Of a stretch of 64,000 nt of DNA, positions 39,779 to 50,490 are shown one piece after another. The stretch lies in contig NZ_JANQJQ010000004.1 in assembly GCF_028281565.1 (NCBI RefSeq), positions 62,001-126,000 on the forward strand. Direction: 5' to 3'. The notes beneath the pieces were generated by a model, which worked only from the letters and a program-made list of their open reading frames with translations, searched no databases and was not told the DNA's origin. The stretch's first letter is position 1. Each line of letters starts with the position of its first letter. The position numbers and the translations under genes are program-made. Origin of the DNA: Seonamhaeicola sp. GTDB taxonomy: Bacteria; Bacteroidota; Bacteroidia; Flavobacteriales; Flavobacteriaceae.

Positions 39779-41551
39779 CTAATCTAAATATTTGACATAG
39801 GTATAATAGACACCGTATTTTTTTTTGCCTTCTATAAAATCGGTAACCAAAAGTGTTTTCCCCTTTTGAAGATACACCTTAAAGGTCACAGCCTCATCTT
39901 TTGATTGAATGTCTTTTTCAATCATTTGATTGGCAATACGGATCCTGACTTTATGGGGGTTGATTGTTTTATAATCGTATAAATTTTTCGGATTCTCTTT
40001 TGGAATGCCAAGGATGGGTCCCGGACATTCTTTAGGCCATCGCATGCATGAAATTAGATACTCCCCGCTTTGTTCGATTTTTAAAGCATAGGTATTATTG
40101 GTATTTTTCATACCGGCTGAGACCTGTTCCGGTTTCCAAATACCACCATCTTCACCAATGGCGTGTTGAATGGTTAACTTGATTTCTTTTTGAGCGGCAT
40201 TACCAACTCCATGTATAGGCAGTTCGTGGTACTCCGGATTCTTTTTGGTCTCCTTTAAAAACCTCATATTGTCCTTTAAGAGTTGTCTTACCAACTCCGG
40301 ATATTCATTGACCACATTGTTCTTTTGTTTGGGATCCGCCACAATATCGTAAAGTGCCTTTCCATTTATCAAGCGCCACTGGTCTTTCATGATGCAGGTT
40401 TCGGAAACATCCTTTGGCTGTCGCCAATCTTGCCTATGATGCACAAAAACGGACCGTTCCGGCAAATTGGCATTCACATTGGTCAATACCGGTGAAAAAT
40501 CGATACCATCAAGTTTTGCTTTTCTGGGTAAATTAAGATTACACATTGATGCCAACGTAGGTAACAAGTCTACATGAGCAGCCAAATTATGTATATCCTT
40601 TCCACCCTGTACATTACCGTTAGGCCATCTGATAAAAAATGGTACAATATGCCCACCTTCCAATTTAGAACCTTTGATACCTTCAAAACCTTTATTATAG
40701 CCTAGTTTCCCATCCGGGCTGTACCCGAACCTAGTACCATTATCGCTCATAAAAATGAGGATAGTATTATCCAATAAGTTCTTTTTCTTTAGAAACTTAT
40801 AGAACCTGCCAAAATTCTCATCAATGTTGGCGATCATGCCATAAAGATTGGCATCAATGATCTTATCGCTTTCCAAATGTTTATAGGGCTCAGCATACTT
40901 CGGGTCTACAATCAAGGGATCGTGTGGTGCATTAGTTGGCAAGTACACAAAGAAAGGCTCCTCTGCGTTTTTATCAATGAATTTCATGGTTTCATTAAAC
41001 CAGACATCCGTGCAATAGCCTTCAAATTGTTTGGGTTCGTTATTTACATAAAACACATCATCAAAATAACTGTTCCCCCAGTAATCGGATAGTTCGCCTA
41101 CACCACCTGCCAAATGATGAACAGCCACATCAAAACCACAATCCGTTGGCCTGGTTGGATAATTATCCCCTAAATGCCATTTTCCAAAAAGTCCTGTTTT
41201 ATAACCGTTTTGTTTAAACACTTCAGCCATGGTAATGGCATTTTCAGATAAAGCATCACGCCCCTTAAAGGTGGCCCAGGCACCGTTATTGATTGGATAT
41301 TGCCCCGTCATAATAGCTGCCCTGGTGGGTGTACAAAGCGGACTTACATGAAAGTCAGCCATTCTTACGGACGCTTTGTAAAATGCATCCAGATTAGGTG
41401 TTTTTAACCAGGGATTCCCATAACAGGACAAATCCCCTATACCCTGATCATCTGTTAAAATTAAAATGACATTTGGACGCGTTTTGGTTTGGGCAAACAT
41501 CCAATTGTTTACGGCCAACACCAATAGCAATAACAAAACCTTTATTTTCAT
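39779..41551 (-). CDS. S1-type arylsulfatase
   Basis: LILTDDQGIGDLSCYGNPWLKTPNLD; CTPTRAAIMTGQYP formylglycine motif; FMSDNGTRFGY. Confidence 0.92.
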   Translation of the reverse strand: MKIKVLLLLLVLAVNNWMFAQTKTRPNVILILTDDQGIGDLSCYGNPWLKTPNLDAFYKASVRMADFHVSPLCTPTRAAIMTGQYPINNGAWATFKGRDALSENAITMAEVFKQNGYKTGLFGKWHLGDNYPTRPTDCGFDVAVHHLAGGVGELSDYWGNSYFDDVFYVNNEPKQFEGYCTDVWFNETMKFIDKNAEEPFFVYLPTNAPHDPLIVDPKYAEPYKHLESDKIIDANLYGMIANIDENFGRFYKFLKKKNLLDNTILIFMSDNGTRFGYSPDGKLGYNKGFEGIKGSKLEGGHIVPFFIRWPNGNVQGGKDIHNLAAHVDLLPTLASMCNLNLPRKAKLDGIDFSPVLTNVNANLPERSVFVHHRQDWRQPKDVSETCIMKDQWRLINGKALYDIVADPKQKNNVVNEYPELVRQLLKDNMRFLKETKKNPEYHELPIHGVGNAAQKEIKLTIQHAIGEDGGIWKPEQVSAGMKNTNNTYALKIEQSGEYLISCMRWPKECPGPILGIPKENPKNLYDYKTINPHKVRIRIANQMIEKDIQSKDEAVTFKVYLQKGKTLLVTDFIEGKKKYGVYYTYVKYLD

Positions 41552-41729
41552 TAACTCGTAGCTTTTAAGAATTCACAAATTAGTCATAAAACCTGTACAA
41601 ATCCATTATATATGGCCTTAAAACTACAACTTATGACAAAGTCTTTTGAAGATTGAAACTATACAAAGCTTATACCTGAATTTTAATATAATGGGATTGT
41701 TATTATTTTTTATCAAACCCCATATTGCC

Positions 41730-41973
41730 TTATTTGTCCTTTAGCCGTTGTTTTAAAAACATGGCATGAAGTTTTTTAAGCATTTTTGGATGTTGTGATG
41801 CTATGTTTTTAGACTCTTTGGGGTCATCATTTAAATTAAACAATTCCCACTCTTTAATTTGAGGTTCTCCGGTACCGTATTTCACAATTTTCCAGATAAT
41901 CATTTTTTGTTTTAACCGCCAAACAAGAAACTACCGCTAACGCAAGAACAAGTGGTAAAGCATTTAATCTCAT
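41730..41973 (-). pseudogene. Collapsed sulfatase: signal peptide plus C-terminal tail only, out of frame
   Basis: Minus strand from 41973: MRLNALPLVLALAVVSCLAVKTKN..., then in another frame MIIWKIVKYGTGEPQIKEWELFNLNDDPKESKNIASQHPKMLKKLHAMFLKQRLKDK-stop (sulfatase C-terminal pattern). Confidence 0.7.
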
Positions 41974-41982
41974 ACCTTTGCT

Positions 41983-43374
41983 TTAAAGATCTCTACCGTA
42001 ATCCCACCCTTTGCGTGGTACCGGCCCACTAACATATTTATTCAGCTCCGGCCTGTTGGTAATTCCTTTTTCAGGGTCCCATTCTATTCTCCCGCCAACT
42101 TTAGCCGCCAGGACACCTAATAACATCATTACCGTAAACGGTGATGCGAAATCAAAATTCGCCCCTGGCTCCGGTCCTTCTCCTTTAATGGCTCTTATCC
42201 ATTCGGCAAACGGCCCACCCTTAACACGAGGATATTTCTCGGTCGGGAATCCTTTGGCTTCAAAAGCCAACATTTCCTCTTTATTAGCTAACCTTGGATT
42301 GTTCGATCTTACATCGGTATACCCTACCGTTTTATCCCCATAATAGAGAGTTCCTCCACCGGGAAGTTTTTCATCCCATGTCCACGCTTCAGGCTTTTCT
42401 GGTCGAAACGCTTTGCCTCCCGGACCATTATACCAATAGAAAACGCAGGGTGCTTTACTTCCACGTTCCTTAAATTCCCAACGAACCCGATTTCCATCAG
42501 GGCACATCCATGCATTGCCCCCAACTTTTTCTTCTAATTCAACAACCACAGGTTCATAGAGGTCTAAAATAAACACCGGTGCATCTGAAATATGCGGCAT
42601 CCAGTCGCCAAAAATGCCGTTACCAAATTGATTATACGCTCTCCAACTTTTTGGGTGATAGAACTTGTGAAAGGGGGTGTCTGCAGGCCTTGGCCCCAAC
42701 CAAAGATCCCAATTTAAATTATCGGGTATTGGGTGTACTTCAGGGGGGAAGGTTTTCATTTTATGCCAGTACCCGGCTTTTCCCGGATATTCCTTTTCAA
42801 AATTTGGTCCCGGTCTCCAGGAGTGTACTTCTCTAATTTGTCCAAATACATCGGCTTCATACCATTCTTTCATTTGCCGAATACCATCAAAGGTATGCCC
42901 TTGAACTGCCATATTAGTAACTACGCCGTATTTTGCCTTAGCTTTCTGAAGTGTTTGCGCTTCCCATATACTATAAGTCAGGGGTTTTTGGGTACAAACA
43001 TGCTTACCCATTTCCATAGCGTGCATAGTTGCCACAAAATGCGTATGGTCCGGCGTATTAATACACACCGCATCAATCTCTTTATCCATTTTATCCAACA
43101 TCTCACGAAAATCTTCAAACTTCTTTGCTTTGGCAATTTCAGGATGCTTATCTAAATGTTGACCGAACATATTGGAGTCAACATCTGCAATGGCCACAAT
43201 ATTCTCGCCTTTACAGCCCGCATAGGCCATTCCTGCAATATTACCTGCACCAATCATGGCAATATTAAGTTTACTATTTGCGCTGGTTCCGAGCTTTCCA
43301 ATGCTATACGAAGGCAAGATCACCGCTCCTGCTCCTGCTGCCGCAGCGTTTCTTATAAATTGTCTTCTTTTCAT
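41983..43374 (-). CDS. Gfo/Idh/MocA family oxidoreductase with Tat signal
   Basis: [69 protein letters not shown]. Confidence 0.9.
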   Translation of the reverse strand: MKRRQFIRNAAAAGAGAVILPSYSIGKLGTSANSKLNIAMIGAGNIAGMAYAGCKGENIVAIADVDSNMFGQHLDKHPEIAKAKKFEDFREMLDKMDKEIDAVCINTPDHTHFVATMHAMEMGKHVCTQKPLTYSIWEAQTLQKAKAKYGVVTNMAVQGHTFDGIRQMKEWYEADVFGQIREVHSWRPGPNFEKEYPGKAGYWHKMKTFPPEVHPIPDNLNWDLWLGPRPADTPFHKFYHPKSWRAYNQFGNGIFGDWMPHISDAPVFILDLYEPVVVELEEKVGGNAWMCPDGNRVRWEFKERGSKAPCVFYWYNGPGGKAFRPEKPEAWTWDEKLPGGGTLYYGDKTVGYTDVRSNNPRLANKEEMLAFEAKGFPTEKYPRVKGGPFAEWIRAIKGEGPEPGANFDFASPFTVMMLLGVLAAKVGGRIEWDPEKGITNRPELNKYVSGPVPRKGWDYGRDL

Positions 43375-43391
43375 CTTATTAATTTTAATAT

Positions 43392-44834
43392 CTAGTTAGG
43401 TAAGAACCCTTTATTTACTTTTTTAAGTGCTTTTTCAAACCGGGCCACTACATTGGGATTTTCATTTGCGACATTAATAGTCTCATTGGGATCTTTATTA
43501 TGGTCAAATAACATGACTTCCTGTTTGTCTTCTTTTTTAAAAACGGCCATACGGTAACGATCATCACGCATACTAATAATATTGCGCCAATAGCTATGTA
43601 CCATATCTTTTCCCTTGGCTTTTGGATTATCAAGGATTGTAACCATGCTTTGACCGTCCAGGCCTTTGGGTTTTTCTACACCCGCTAATTCACAAATGGT
43701 TGGATAAATATCCACCGATGCCACCAATGCATTGGTTGCTATTCCCGGTTTTTTCATGTCTGGAGTTTTAACAAGAAAGGTACTTTTAAGAGCACGCTCA
43801 AAAGTGCTATGCTTCCCCCAAATGGTATGCTCTCCCAGATGCCAGCCATGGTCGCCCCAAACTACAATGATAGTATTTTTGTCCAATCCTAAGTCTTTTA
43901 GCTTTGTCAATACTTTACCCACCTGGGCATCTGTATAGGTTACCGACGCGTAATAGGCACGTCTTACATTTTTGGCGTATGCATCAGTTAACCGTTTACC
44001 TGCGCCTCCCGCTTCCGGATGTTCATACTGTCCGAAAAACTCTGAACTATCGTGTAAAAATGCATTGCTCACGCCTTGTGGTACATCTGGATTTGGGGAT
44101 AATTTTATATCATCTTCATTGTACATATCCCAGTATTTTTTAGGGGCACAGAACGGTAAATGGGGTTTAAAGAACCCTACTGCCATAAAGAAGGGTTTAT
44201 CTTTTTTAGCAACTTCCTCTAAAGTTTCTACGGCCTGATTTGCCAACATGCCATCTGGATAGTTTTCATCGGGAACATCTAAAAATTCATACGCCAATCT
44301 TTCCCCTTTCCCTCTCGTTCGCCCATTGGCATAAGCATGCAACAGCCCATGGTTCCATGGGTTATTTGGATCGAAAACAAACTTATCCCAACTATGAGGC
44401 AGTTCTAAACCACCTTTGTATTGTCCACTGGCCTGATGGCTTATTTTACCCATACCAACAGTGTAATAGCCATTTCTTTTCAGATGATGAATAAATGTTT
44501 CGGGGTATTCCGGCTCCGGTTTACCTGCCAATTGTTTTGCCAGGCGCGGATGGGATATGTCACTAATGACCGTCAGGTTTTTACCTGTTAGCATACAGGC
44601 CCGGGAAGGTCCGCAAGTAGGCACCTGCACATAGTGACGATTGAACAACCTACCCTGAGATGCCAGTCCGTCTAAATTGGGGGTTATCATTTGCTCATGA
44701 CCATAGGCTCCTAGCTGAGCCCTCAAATCGTCAATACTTATAAATAAAATATTAGGCTTTTTGGCTTCCTGACTAAATGTTAATTGTCCTGCTAATAAAA
44801 CAACACCAAGAATAATTGATCTATTCATATTCAA
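43392..44834 (-). CDS. S1-type sulfatase (iduronate-2-sulfatase-like)
   Basis: [51 protein letters not shown]. Confidence 0.92.
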   Translation of the reverse strand: MNMNRSIILGVVLLAGQLTFSQEAKKPNILFISIDDLRAQLGAYGHEQMITPNLDGLASQGRLFNRHYVQVPTCGPSRACMLTGKNLTVISDISHPRLAKQLAGKPEPEYPETFIHHLKRNGYYTVGMGKISHQASGQYKGGLELPHSWDKFVFDPNNPWNHGLLHAYANGRTRGKGERLAYEFLDVPDENYPDGMLANQAVETLEEVAKKDKPFFMAVGFFKPHLPFCAPKKYWDMYNEDDIKLSPNPDVPQGVSNAFLHDSSEFFGQYEHPEAGGAGKRLTDAYAKNVRRAYYASVTYTDAQVGKVLTKLKDLGLDKNTIIVVWGDHGWHLGEHTIWGKHSTFERALKSTFLVKTPDMKKPGIATNALVASVDIYPTICELAGVEKPKGLDGQSMVTILDNPKAKGKDMVHSYWRNIISMRDDRYRMAVFKKEDKQEVMLFDHNKDPNETINVANENPNVVARFEKALKKVNKGFLPN

Positions 44835-44865
44835 TTTTTAAATTTTAAATTTTAAACAACTGAAA

Positions 44866-46380
44866 CTATTTTTTATGCTTCTTTGATTCGGCTTTCTTTT
44901 TTACAGTTTCTACAAGCTCCAGATAACTCTTATTTCGTCTTTCAAGGTCGTAATTATCGAAAACGTCTCCATTGCCGAACATACGGGGGTCATGCTGTTG
45001 TTTCAGTTTGGCAAAAAGTTCTCTTTTAAGTGCTTCTTTTTGTTTCGAATGCCCTTTCTCTTCTGCCAGGTTATTGAGGCATTCCGGATCTTGAACAATA
45101 TTGTACAATTCTTCCTGAGGGCGTTTCCCATAACATAAATCGAAAATCAGAGTTCCCGGTTTTTCTTCCAGGGTAACCGATTTGGTCGGACTCCAATCGG
45201 TATCCCTATAGCCCGTTTCCGGTTCTCCACAGGGCCAACGGTCCGGTTTAAAATTGTACATATACACAAAATCACCCCTATGAATGCTGCGTACGGGGTA
45301 GCCCCAACCGTTCTGCCTTACACAATCGTTCCGCTCCCGGCCGGTAAGTACATAATCTCGCTTCCCGGATTTATTTTGAAAAATATCGAATAGGCTTTTA
45401 CCTTCTATTTCCTGCATATTAAATTTTCCCCGTGGAATATCGGCGATTTCTAAAAGTGTTGGTGCTATGTCAGCAAAACTTGCAAACTCATTTACGTCCC
45501 TTCCGGGTTTAACAATGCTTTCAGGCCAATTAACCACGAATGGAACCCTGGTCGCAAATTCATGAGGGTGCCCTTTATATCTGGGAAAAGGCATGGCATT
45601 ATCTGAAGTAACAATAATAATAGTATTCTCGAGCTCCCCAATGTCACGGAGATGTTCAATGATATTTCCCAAATGACGATCGAAGTATTCCACCTCAATA
45701 GCATAATCAAGAATATCATGTTTAATGGCTTCGGACGCTCCCCAAAATGTTGGCAGGAAATCCAAATCTGAGAATTCCTTACCGTGTTTCACTCCCGATT
45801 TAAATTCATAGCCACGATGGGGCTCTTTGCATCCATACCAAAAAAAGAAAGGTTCATCTTTCGGTTTTTCTTCCATAAACTGTTTGAAGTTACCTGTATA
45901 ATCGAACTTATGGATGCCCTTAGCCGGCACCGACTCAACTTCCAGTTGGTTATAAGGTTTTCCAGTTAGATTCCTGCCTTTAGGATGAATACCGGGGTTC
46001 CATCCCTTACCCGTAAAACCGGTAAAATAGCCGTTATCTGTTAGCACTTCCACCACACTTTTAAACTTAACAGGCCAGGTTGGCTGGTGATTGGCAGCTT
46101 CTTCCAGTTGCCAGGGGTTTCGTCCTGTTAATATAACAGCACGGGAAGGCGCACACTTACTACTTGGTGTATACATCCTGTTGAACTTTAACCCCGTATC
46201 CGCCAACTTATCTAAATTAGGTGTGTTCAAAAACTTAAAACCGTAAGCACTTGCGTGGGACATATCATCAGCGATGGCAAAAAGAATGTTCGGTCTTTTT
46301 TGAGCGTTAGAAAAAAACGTTAAACCTAAACAAACGACTAAAAAAGTGCATTTAACATGTTTCATATTACATCCAGGCAT
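44866..46380 (-). CDS. S1-type sulfatase (heparan N-sulfatase-like)
   Basis: [64 protein letters not shown]. Confidence 0.92.
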   Translation of the reverse strand: MPGCNMKHVKCTFLVVCLGLTFFSNAQKRPNILFAIADDMSHASAYGFKFLNTPNLDKLADTGLKFNRMYTPSSKCAPSRAVILTGRNPWQLEEAANHQPTWPVKFKSVVEVLTDNGYFTGFTGKGWNPGIHPKGRNLTGKPYNQLEVESVPAKGIHKFDYTGNFKQFMEEKPKDEPFFFWYGCKEPHRGYEFKSGVKHGKEFSDLDFLPTFWGASEAIKHDILDYAIEVEYFDRHLGNIIEHLRDIGELENTIIIVTSDNAMPFPRYKGHPHEFATRVPFVVNWPESIVKPGRDVNEFASFADIAPTLLEIADIPRGKFNMQEIEGKSLFDIFQNKSGKRDYVLTGRERNDCVRQNGWGYPVRSIHRGDFVYMYNFKPDRWPCGEPETGYRDTDWSPTKSVTLEEKPGTLIFDLCYGKRPQEELYNIVQDPECLNNLAEEKGHSKQKEALKRELFAKLKQQHDPRMFGNGDVFDNYDLERRNKSYLELVETVKKKAESKKHKK

Positions 46381-47898
46381 CTAATGTCTTTCCACTTTTA
46401 ACACATAGGCAAAATCGCATGGCTTTTCTTTAGGGAACACAATAGTCAAGCTTTCGGCATTTTGGGTCCATTCCAATTCGGCATTGCTTCCCAACAGGCT
46501 TATCTTTTTTATTTCTCCGGGATACAATTTACCGTTGTAACCTAAGGCTTTGATATCCAATACTGCTTCCGGCCAATCTAATACAATAGCATATACATCG
46601 CCGTCCTTTTGCGTGTATCGGATATCTTCCGATGTATATTTAGGAATTTCGGTTCCTTTATTTTTACCCTGACCGTGGTGCCCTTCATTCTTGATAAAGG
46701 CCGGTCCTTCGCCGTAAATAGTCCATGACGTGGTACCATAGATGGCTTCGCCGTTCAGTTTTAACCAATCCCCTATTTTATAGAGTTCTTCTTTAACGTT
46801 TTCAGCAAAAGACCCATCGGCCTTAGGGGGTACATTTAATAAAATCCTACCGTTTTTTGAGGTGATATCGACCAACATATCCACTAATATATTGGCATCC
46901 TTGATGTAGTTTTCAGGATTGTAGAACCATACTGTGGGCCAGGTAATATGTTGTTGCATGTTGATATCTGCCATCCAGGGATCGAATTGCAAACCATCCA
47001 GATTGCCGTTCTCAATATCGCGCATGGCCACTCCCGGAGGAATATCGAAACTCTTGTATACAAATTCTACTTCTTTGCCCCAGTCTAATGCCGCATTAAA
47101 ATAGGAACTGATATATTCTTTTTGAATGTCTTCACGGATGCCATCAATAGCAAACTCGCGTTCGGTTTCAACCACTTTACCACCAACCAACTGCTTTCTC
47201 AGTTCAGGCCCAACGGTACCTCCAAAACCAACATCTACCCATACCATATCGGGCTGGTGTAATTCATAACCTTCTTTCATTCTCTCTAACCAACCATTTA
47301 AATATTCTGAATTATAACGGCCTTCTGGCGTATGCACTCCGGGCGTATTCCCCCTTCTTTTGTAATTCCCTGTGGGTTCCAAATAGATTTGGTTTGTTTT
47401 GCTCATAGGCCCCCAAAGAGTAGAACTATGAAAGGAGGCCATAAGCTTCATATCTGTTTTTCTTATCTCCCTGGCCAATTCGCCATATATATCAATTTCA
47501 GGGCCTTTTTTAGCCGTGTTCCAATCGGTTATTTTACTGTCCCAATTCAAACAACCATTCACATGCCATGCTACCGGCCCTGCAAATTGAGCCCCTGCTC
47601 TTTGAAATAAATCCACCCATTCCTTAGCATTAAACTTTTCACCCTTCCAATTCTGAATGGCTTCATGGTCCGGCATATCGTTTTGTCCGAGTTCAAGCTT
47701 TACCGACTGTGCTCCCCAGTGGGAATAAATACCAAATTTGGCATCTAACATCCATTGTGGGGTATCGTGCTTTTGCAGCGAATTCCAATCGGCTTCGTAG
47801 TATTCCTTAGATTCTTGTTTAACAACTTGATTCGTTTGTTTTTCTACACATCCGCAAGCAAGAATCATTACTAAAACTATAAATACTGCTTTTTTCAT
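46381..47898 (-). CDS. GH29 alpha-L-fucosidase lipoprotein
   Basis: WMLDAKFGIYSHWGAQSV; KLMASFHSSTLWG; PDMVWVDVGFGG; GRILLNVPPKADGSF; lipobox LACGC. Confidence 0.88.
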   Translation of the reverse strand: MKKAVFIVLVMILACGCVEKQTNQVVKQESKEYYEADWNSLQKHDTPQWMLDAKFGIYSHWGAQSVKLELGQNDMPDHEAIQNWKGEKFNAKEWVDLFQRAGAQFAGPVAWHVNGCLNWDSKITDWNTAKKGPEIDIYGELAREIRKTDMKLMASFHSSTLWGPMSKTNQIYLEPTGNYKRRGNTPGVHTPEGRYNSEYLNGWLERMKEGYELHQPDMVWVDVGFGGTVGPELRKQLVGGKVVETEREFAIDGIREDIQKEYISSYFNAALDWGKEVEFVYKSFDIPPGVAMRDIENGNLDGLQFDPWMADINMQQHITWPTVWFYNPENYIKDANILVDMLVDITSKNGRILLNVPPKADGSFAENVKEELYKIGDWLKLNGEAIYGTTSWTIYGEGPAFIKNEGHHGQGKNKGTEIPKYTSEDIRYTQKDGDVYAIVLDWPEAVLDIKALGYNGKLYPGEIKKISLLGSNAELEWTQNAESLTIVFPKEKPCDFAYVLKVERH

Positions 47899-47997
47899 CT
47901 GTTTATTTTTTATTGTTTTTTATTTGTCAGATGTAATTCGCCATTAAACATTTCGGTGGGTATTACCGTTTAGTTATTATGGCTCATTTCATATGTC

Positions 47998-49050
47998 TTA
48001 TTTTTTCAGTTTTGATAAATCAATTTTAAGTACAGCGCCATTGTTTTCTCTTCCTTCTCGCATTATGGCATTAAATAAATATTCGGGGTGTCCGTCCTTC
48101 CATAGAACTTGAACCCTTTCATATCGACATTTTTCACACACCGGAAAATAACGATCCCCTTTATGATGTCCGCGTTGATATGCGCCCCATTGTAATCCGT
48201 CTTCAGATTCTAAATAGAGTCCGCTATACCAATCAAAATTTCCCATATCCCTGATCAGACAGTGAAATTTTCCTTTGTAATAAAACATGTAAGGATCTTC
48301 TGTTTGTCCACCATATTCAGGGAAGTCAATTATGGGATTCCCCTCATATTTTACATAAGGACCTTCCAGAGTTTTTGACATAGCTACTCCTGTTTTTCGT
48401 CTATCATCATTACGCCTGTCCCATGCACGATAGTAAATCCAATAGTCTCCACCTGGGTGTTTCATAAAAGATGGATTAACTGTACAATACCCATCCCAGG
48501 CCATGGAGTCTTTGGCAACTTCTATTACCGGTTTATCAAATCGTTTCCAAGGACCATAAGGTGAATCTGAGATAGCCATTCCAACTCGCTGTGTATTAGC
48601 GGCTTTTGCTCTGGTTCTCCAATTATCTTGTTTTAGTGTATCATTTCCAATATATAAAAGCACATATTTACCATCCACTTTTGAGATATTGGGGTTATGA
48701 ATGGTATGCGCATCCCATTTCCCTTTTCTACCTTCCATGATAATACCTAATTTTTTATAAGGCCCTTCCGGATGGTCTGCTACAGCATGCCCAATTTTAC
48801 TATGGGTTAACCAATGCTCATCTTTGGCCCATGTTGAGTAAAATACATGCAGCTTACCTTCATCATCATAAATAGGAGCACAACCCCAAACCGTGCTGTC
48901 TTTAGTTTCTAATATAAATTCACCCCTATCGGCAAGACTTTTTGTTATCCAGGAGTCTTTTAGTATGTCTTTTTTTTGAGCATAACCTATAGTAGTTAAG
49001 CATAAAAAGGTTAAACTCAAACACCATATTTTGTGTTTGTCAGTAGTCAT
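47998..49050 (-). CDS. Five-bladed beta-propeller glycosidase (GH43/GH117-like)
   Basis: VWGCAPIYDDEGKLHVFYSTW, TIHNPNISKVDGKYVLLYIGND, TVNPSFMKHPGGDYWIYYRAW; overlaps next gene by 11 nt. Confidence 0.7.
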   Translation of the reverse strand: MTTDKHKIWCLSLTFLCLTTIGYAQKKDILKDSWITKSLADRGEFILETKDSTVWGCAPIYDDEGKLHVFYSTWAKDEHWLTHSKIGHAVADHPEGPYKKLGIIMEGRKGKWDAHTIHNPNISKVDGKYVLLYIGNDTLKQDNWRTRAKAANTQRVGMAISDSPYGPWKRFDKPVIEVAKDSMAWDGYCTVNPSFMKHPGGDYWIYYRAWDRRNDDRRKTGVAMSKTLEGPYVKYEGNPIIDFPEYGGQTEDPYMFYYKGKFHCLIRDMGNFDWYSGLYLESEDGLQWGAYQRGHHKGDRYFPVCEKCRYERVQVLWKDGHPEYLFNAIMREGRENNGAVLKIDLSKLKK

Positions 49051-50488
49051 TATTTTTTACAGGATTAATATTTTTTAGCTGAATGTTTTTAGTGTTTTTT
49101 GAAACTATTCCCGATTGAACTCCGGAAGAAATATCAAATTTTATATCTTCAAATTCACTATCCAAAACGTCGTCCATAACAATGGCCGGACGGTCATCGT
49201 GGTTTCTCAATTCCATAGTTATATTCTTGAGCTTAAGTCCTTTTACGTGGCGTAAATACATACCATAACTTGGTAAGACACCAAAGAACAGTTGTTCAGG
49301 GTAGCGGGCTTCATCTTCCGGAATGACACGATCCTGAACATTCAAATCGCCAAATCCGGTATAGGAGAAATGGATATTCTCCATAGTTATATCTTCAATG
49401 TAATGTCCCGGTAAACCGGTTAACATAATACCTTCGGTTGGTGGGTCAATACGTCCTGTTAGGCGGCCCTCGATATTTTTAAAAACCACGTTTCTGATCT
49501 TTCCCACGGGTCGTCCTTCCGGTTTGACATCTGTTTTATAAACCTGTTTTATGGATTTTGAATAGTCTCTTCCACGATTCCCTAAACGCAGAAAGATAGG
49601 CCCGCCACAGTTGAACATTTTCACATCTGATATCTCAACATTTTCAATGATAGCCCCATCTACTGCCAATAGTTTTATGGCGCCATGTCGGCTATCAAAA
49701 AACTGGCAATTTTTAACCGTGATATTTCTGAAGCCTGTTTTTGAAGCGGTTCCGAATTTTAGGGATGCCCAATAACTACTCACCGTGCAGTTTTCAACAT
49801 AGATGTTTTCGGTCACCTTATCTACACTACTCTTTAAGCAGATAGCATCGTCTTCCACCTGAAGGTTACAATCGGTGATCCTAATATTGGAGCAGCCGTC
49901 GTAATTCATACCGTCATTGTTTCTATTCTCTTTATTATAAACCGAAGTTTTATGAATAAAAACCGAATCACATTCCCTGAAATACATACACCAGGAACCT
50001 GAATTCTTGATGATGGCGTTCTCAAAACGTACATTTTTACACGCTTCAATCCTAAACAGTTTAGGACGCTCCGGGCTGTGTTTAAACATATAGCCCTTAC
50101 CATTTATTTCGGACCGTGGGTGTCCCAGGATAGTAATGTTTTCCTGACCATGTGCATAAAACAGGCATTTGGAAAAGTGTGGTTCTTCTGTGGCTACAGG
50201 TACTTCGGCATAATCCTTTAAATCAGAACTTCCAAACAACTCGGTATTGGCTTCCATTTTAAACGTCACATTGCTCCTTAAAAACAAAGTTCCGGTAACG
50301 TAAGTTCCTTTTGGTACGATCACCGTTCCGCCTCCATTTTTATGGGCAGCATCAATAGCTGCCTGAATGGCTTCAGTGCTTAGTTCTTTATGTGACTTTT
50401 TCGCTCCGTAATCCAGAATATTATACTCCTGAGCGCTAAGTGCCAAGAAAAAAAACAATGTTAATGCCGTTAACAGTTTTGCTTTCAT
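49040..50488 (-). CDS. GH28-like polygalacturonase-family beta-helix
   Basis: ILDYGAKKSHKELSTEAIQAAIDAAHKNGGGTVIVPKGTYVTGTLFLRSNVTF; NNDGMNYDGCSNIRITDCNLQVEDDAICLKS. Confidence 0.85.
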   Translation of the reverse strand: MKAKLLTALTLFFFLALSAQEYNILDYGAKKSHKELSTEAIQAAIDAAHKNGGGTVIVPKGTYVTGTLFLRSNVTFKMEANTELFGSSDLKDYAEVPVATEEPHFSKCLFYAHGQENITILGHPRSEINGKGYMFKHSPERPKLFRIEACKNVRFENAIIKNSGSWCMYFRECDSVFIHKTSVYNKENRNNDGMNYDGCSNIRITDCNLQVEDDAICLKSSVDKVTENIYVENCTVSSYWASLKFGTASKTGFRNITVKNCQFFDSRHGAIKLLAVDGAIIENVEISDVKMFNCGGPIFLRLGNRGRDYSKSIKQVYKTDVKPEGRPVGKIRNVVFKNIEGRLTGRIDPPTEGIMLTGLPGHYIEDITMENIHFSYTGFGDLNVQDRVIPEDEARYPEQLFFGVLPSYGMYLRHVKGLKLKNITMELRNHDDRPAIVMDDVLDSEFEDIKFDISSGVQSGIVSKNTKNIQLKNINPVKNNDY

Positions 50489-50490
50489 TC

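Noticed and set aside
42733-43155. 140-aa plus-strand ORF
   Set aside because: Antisense to the strong Gfo/Idh/MocA gene; no domain signature.
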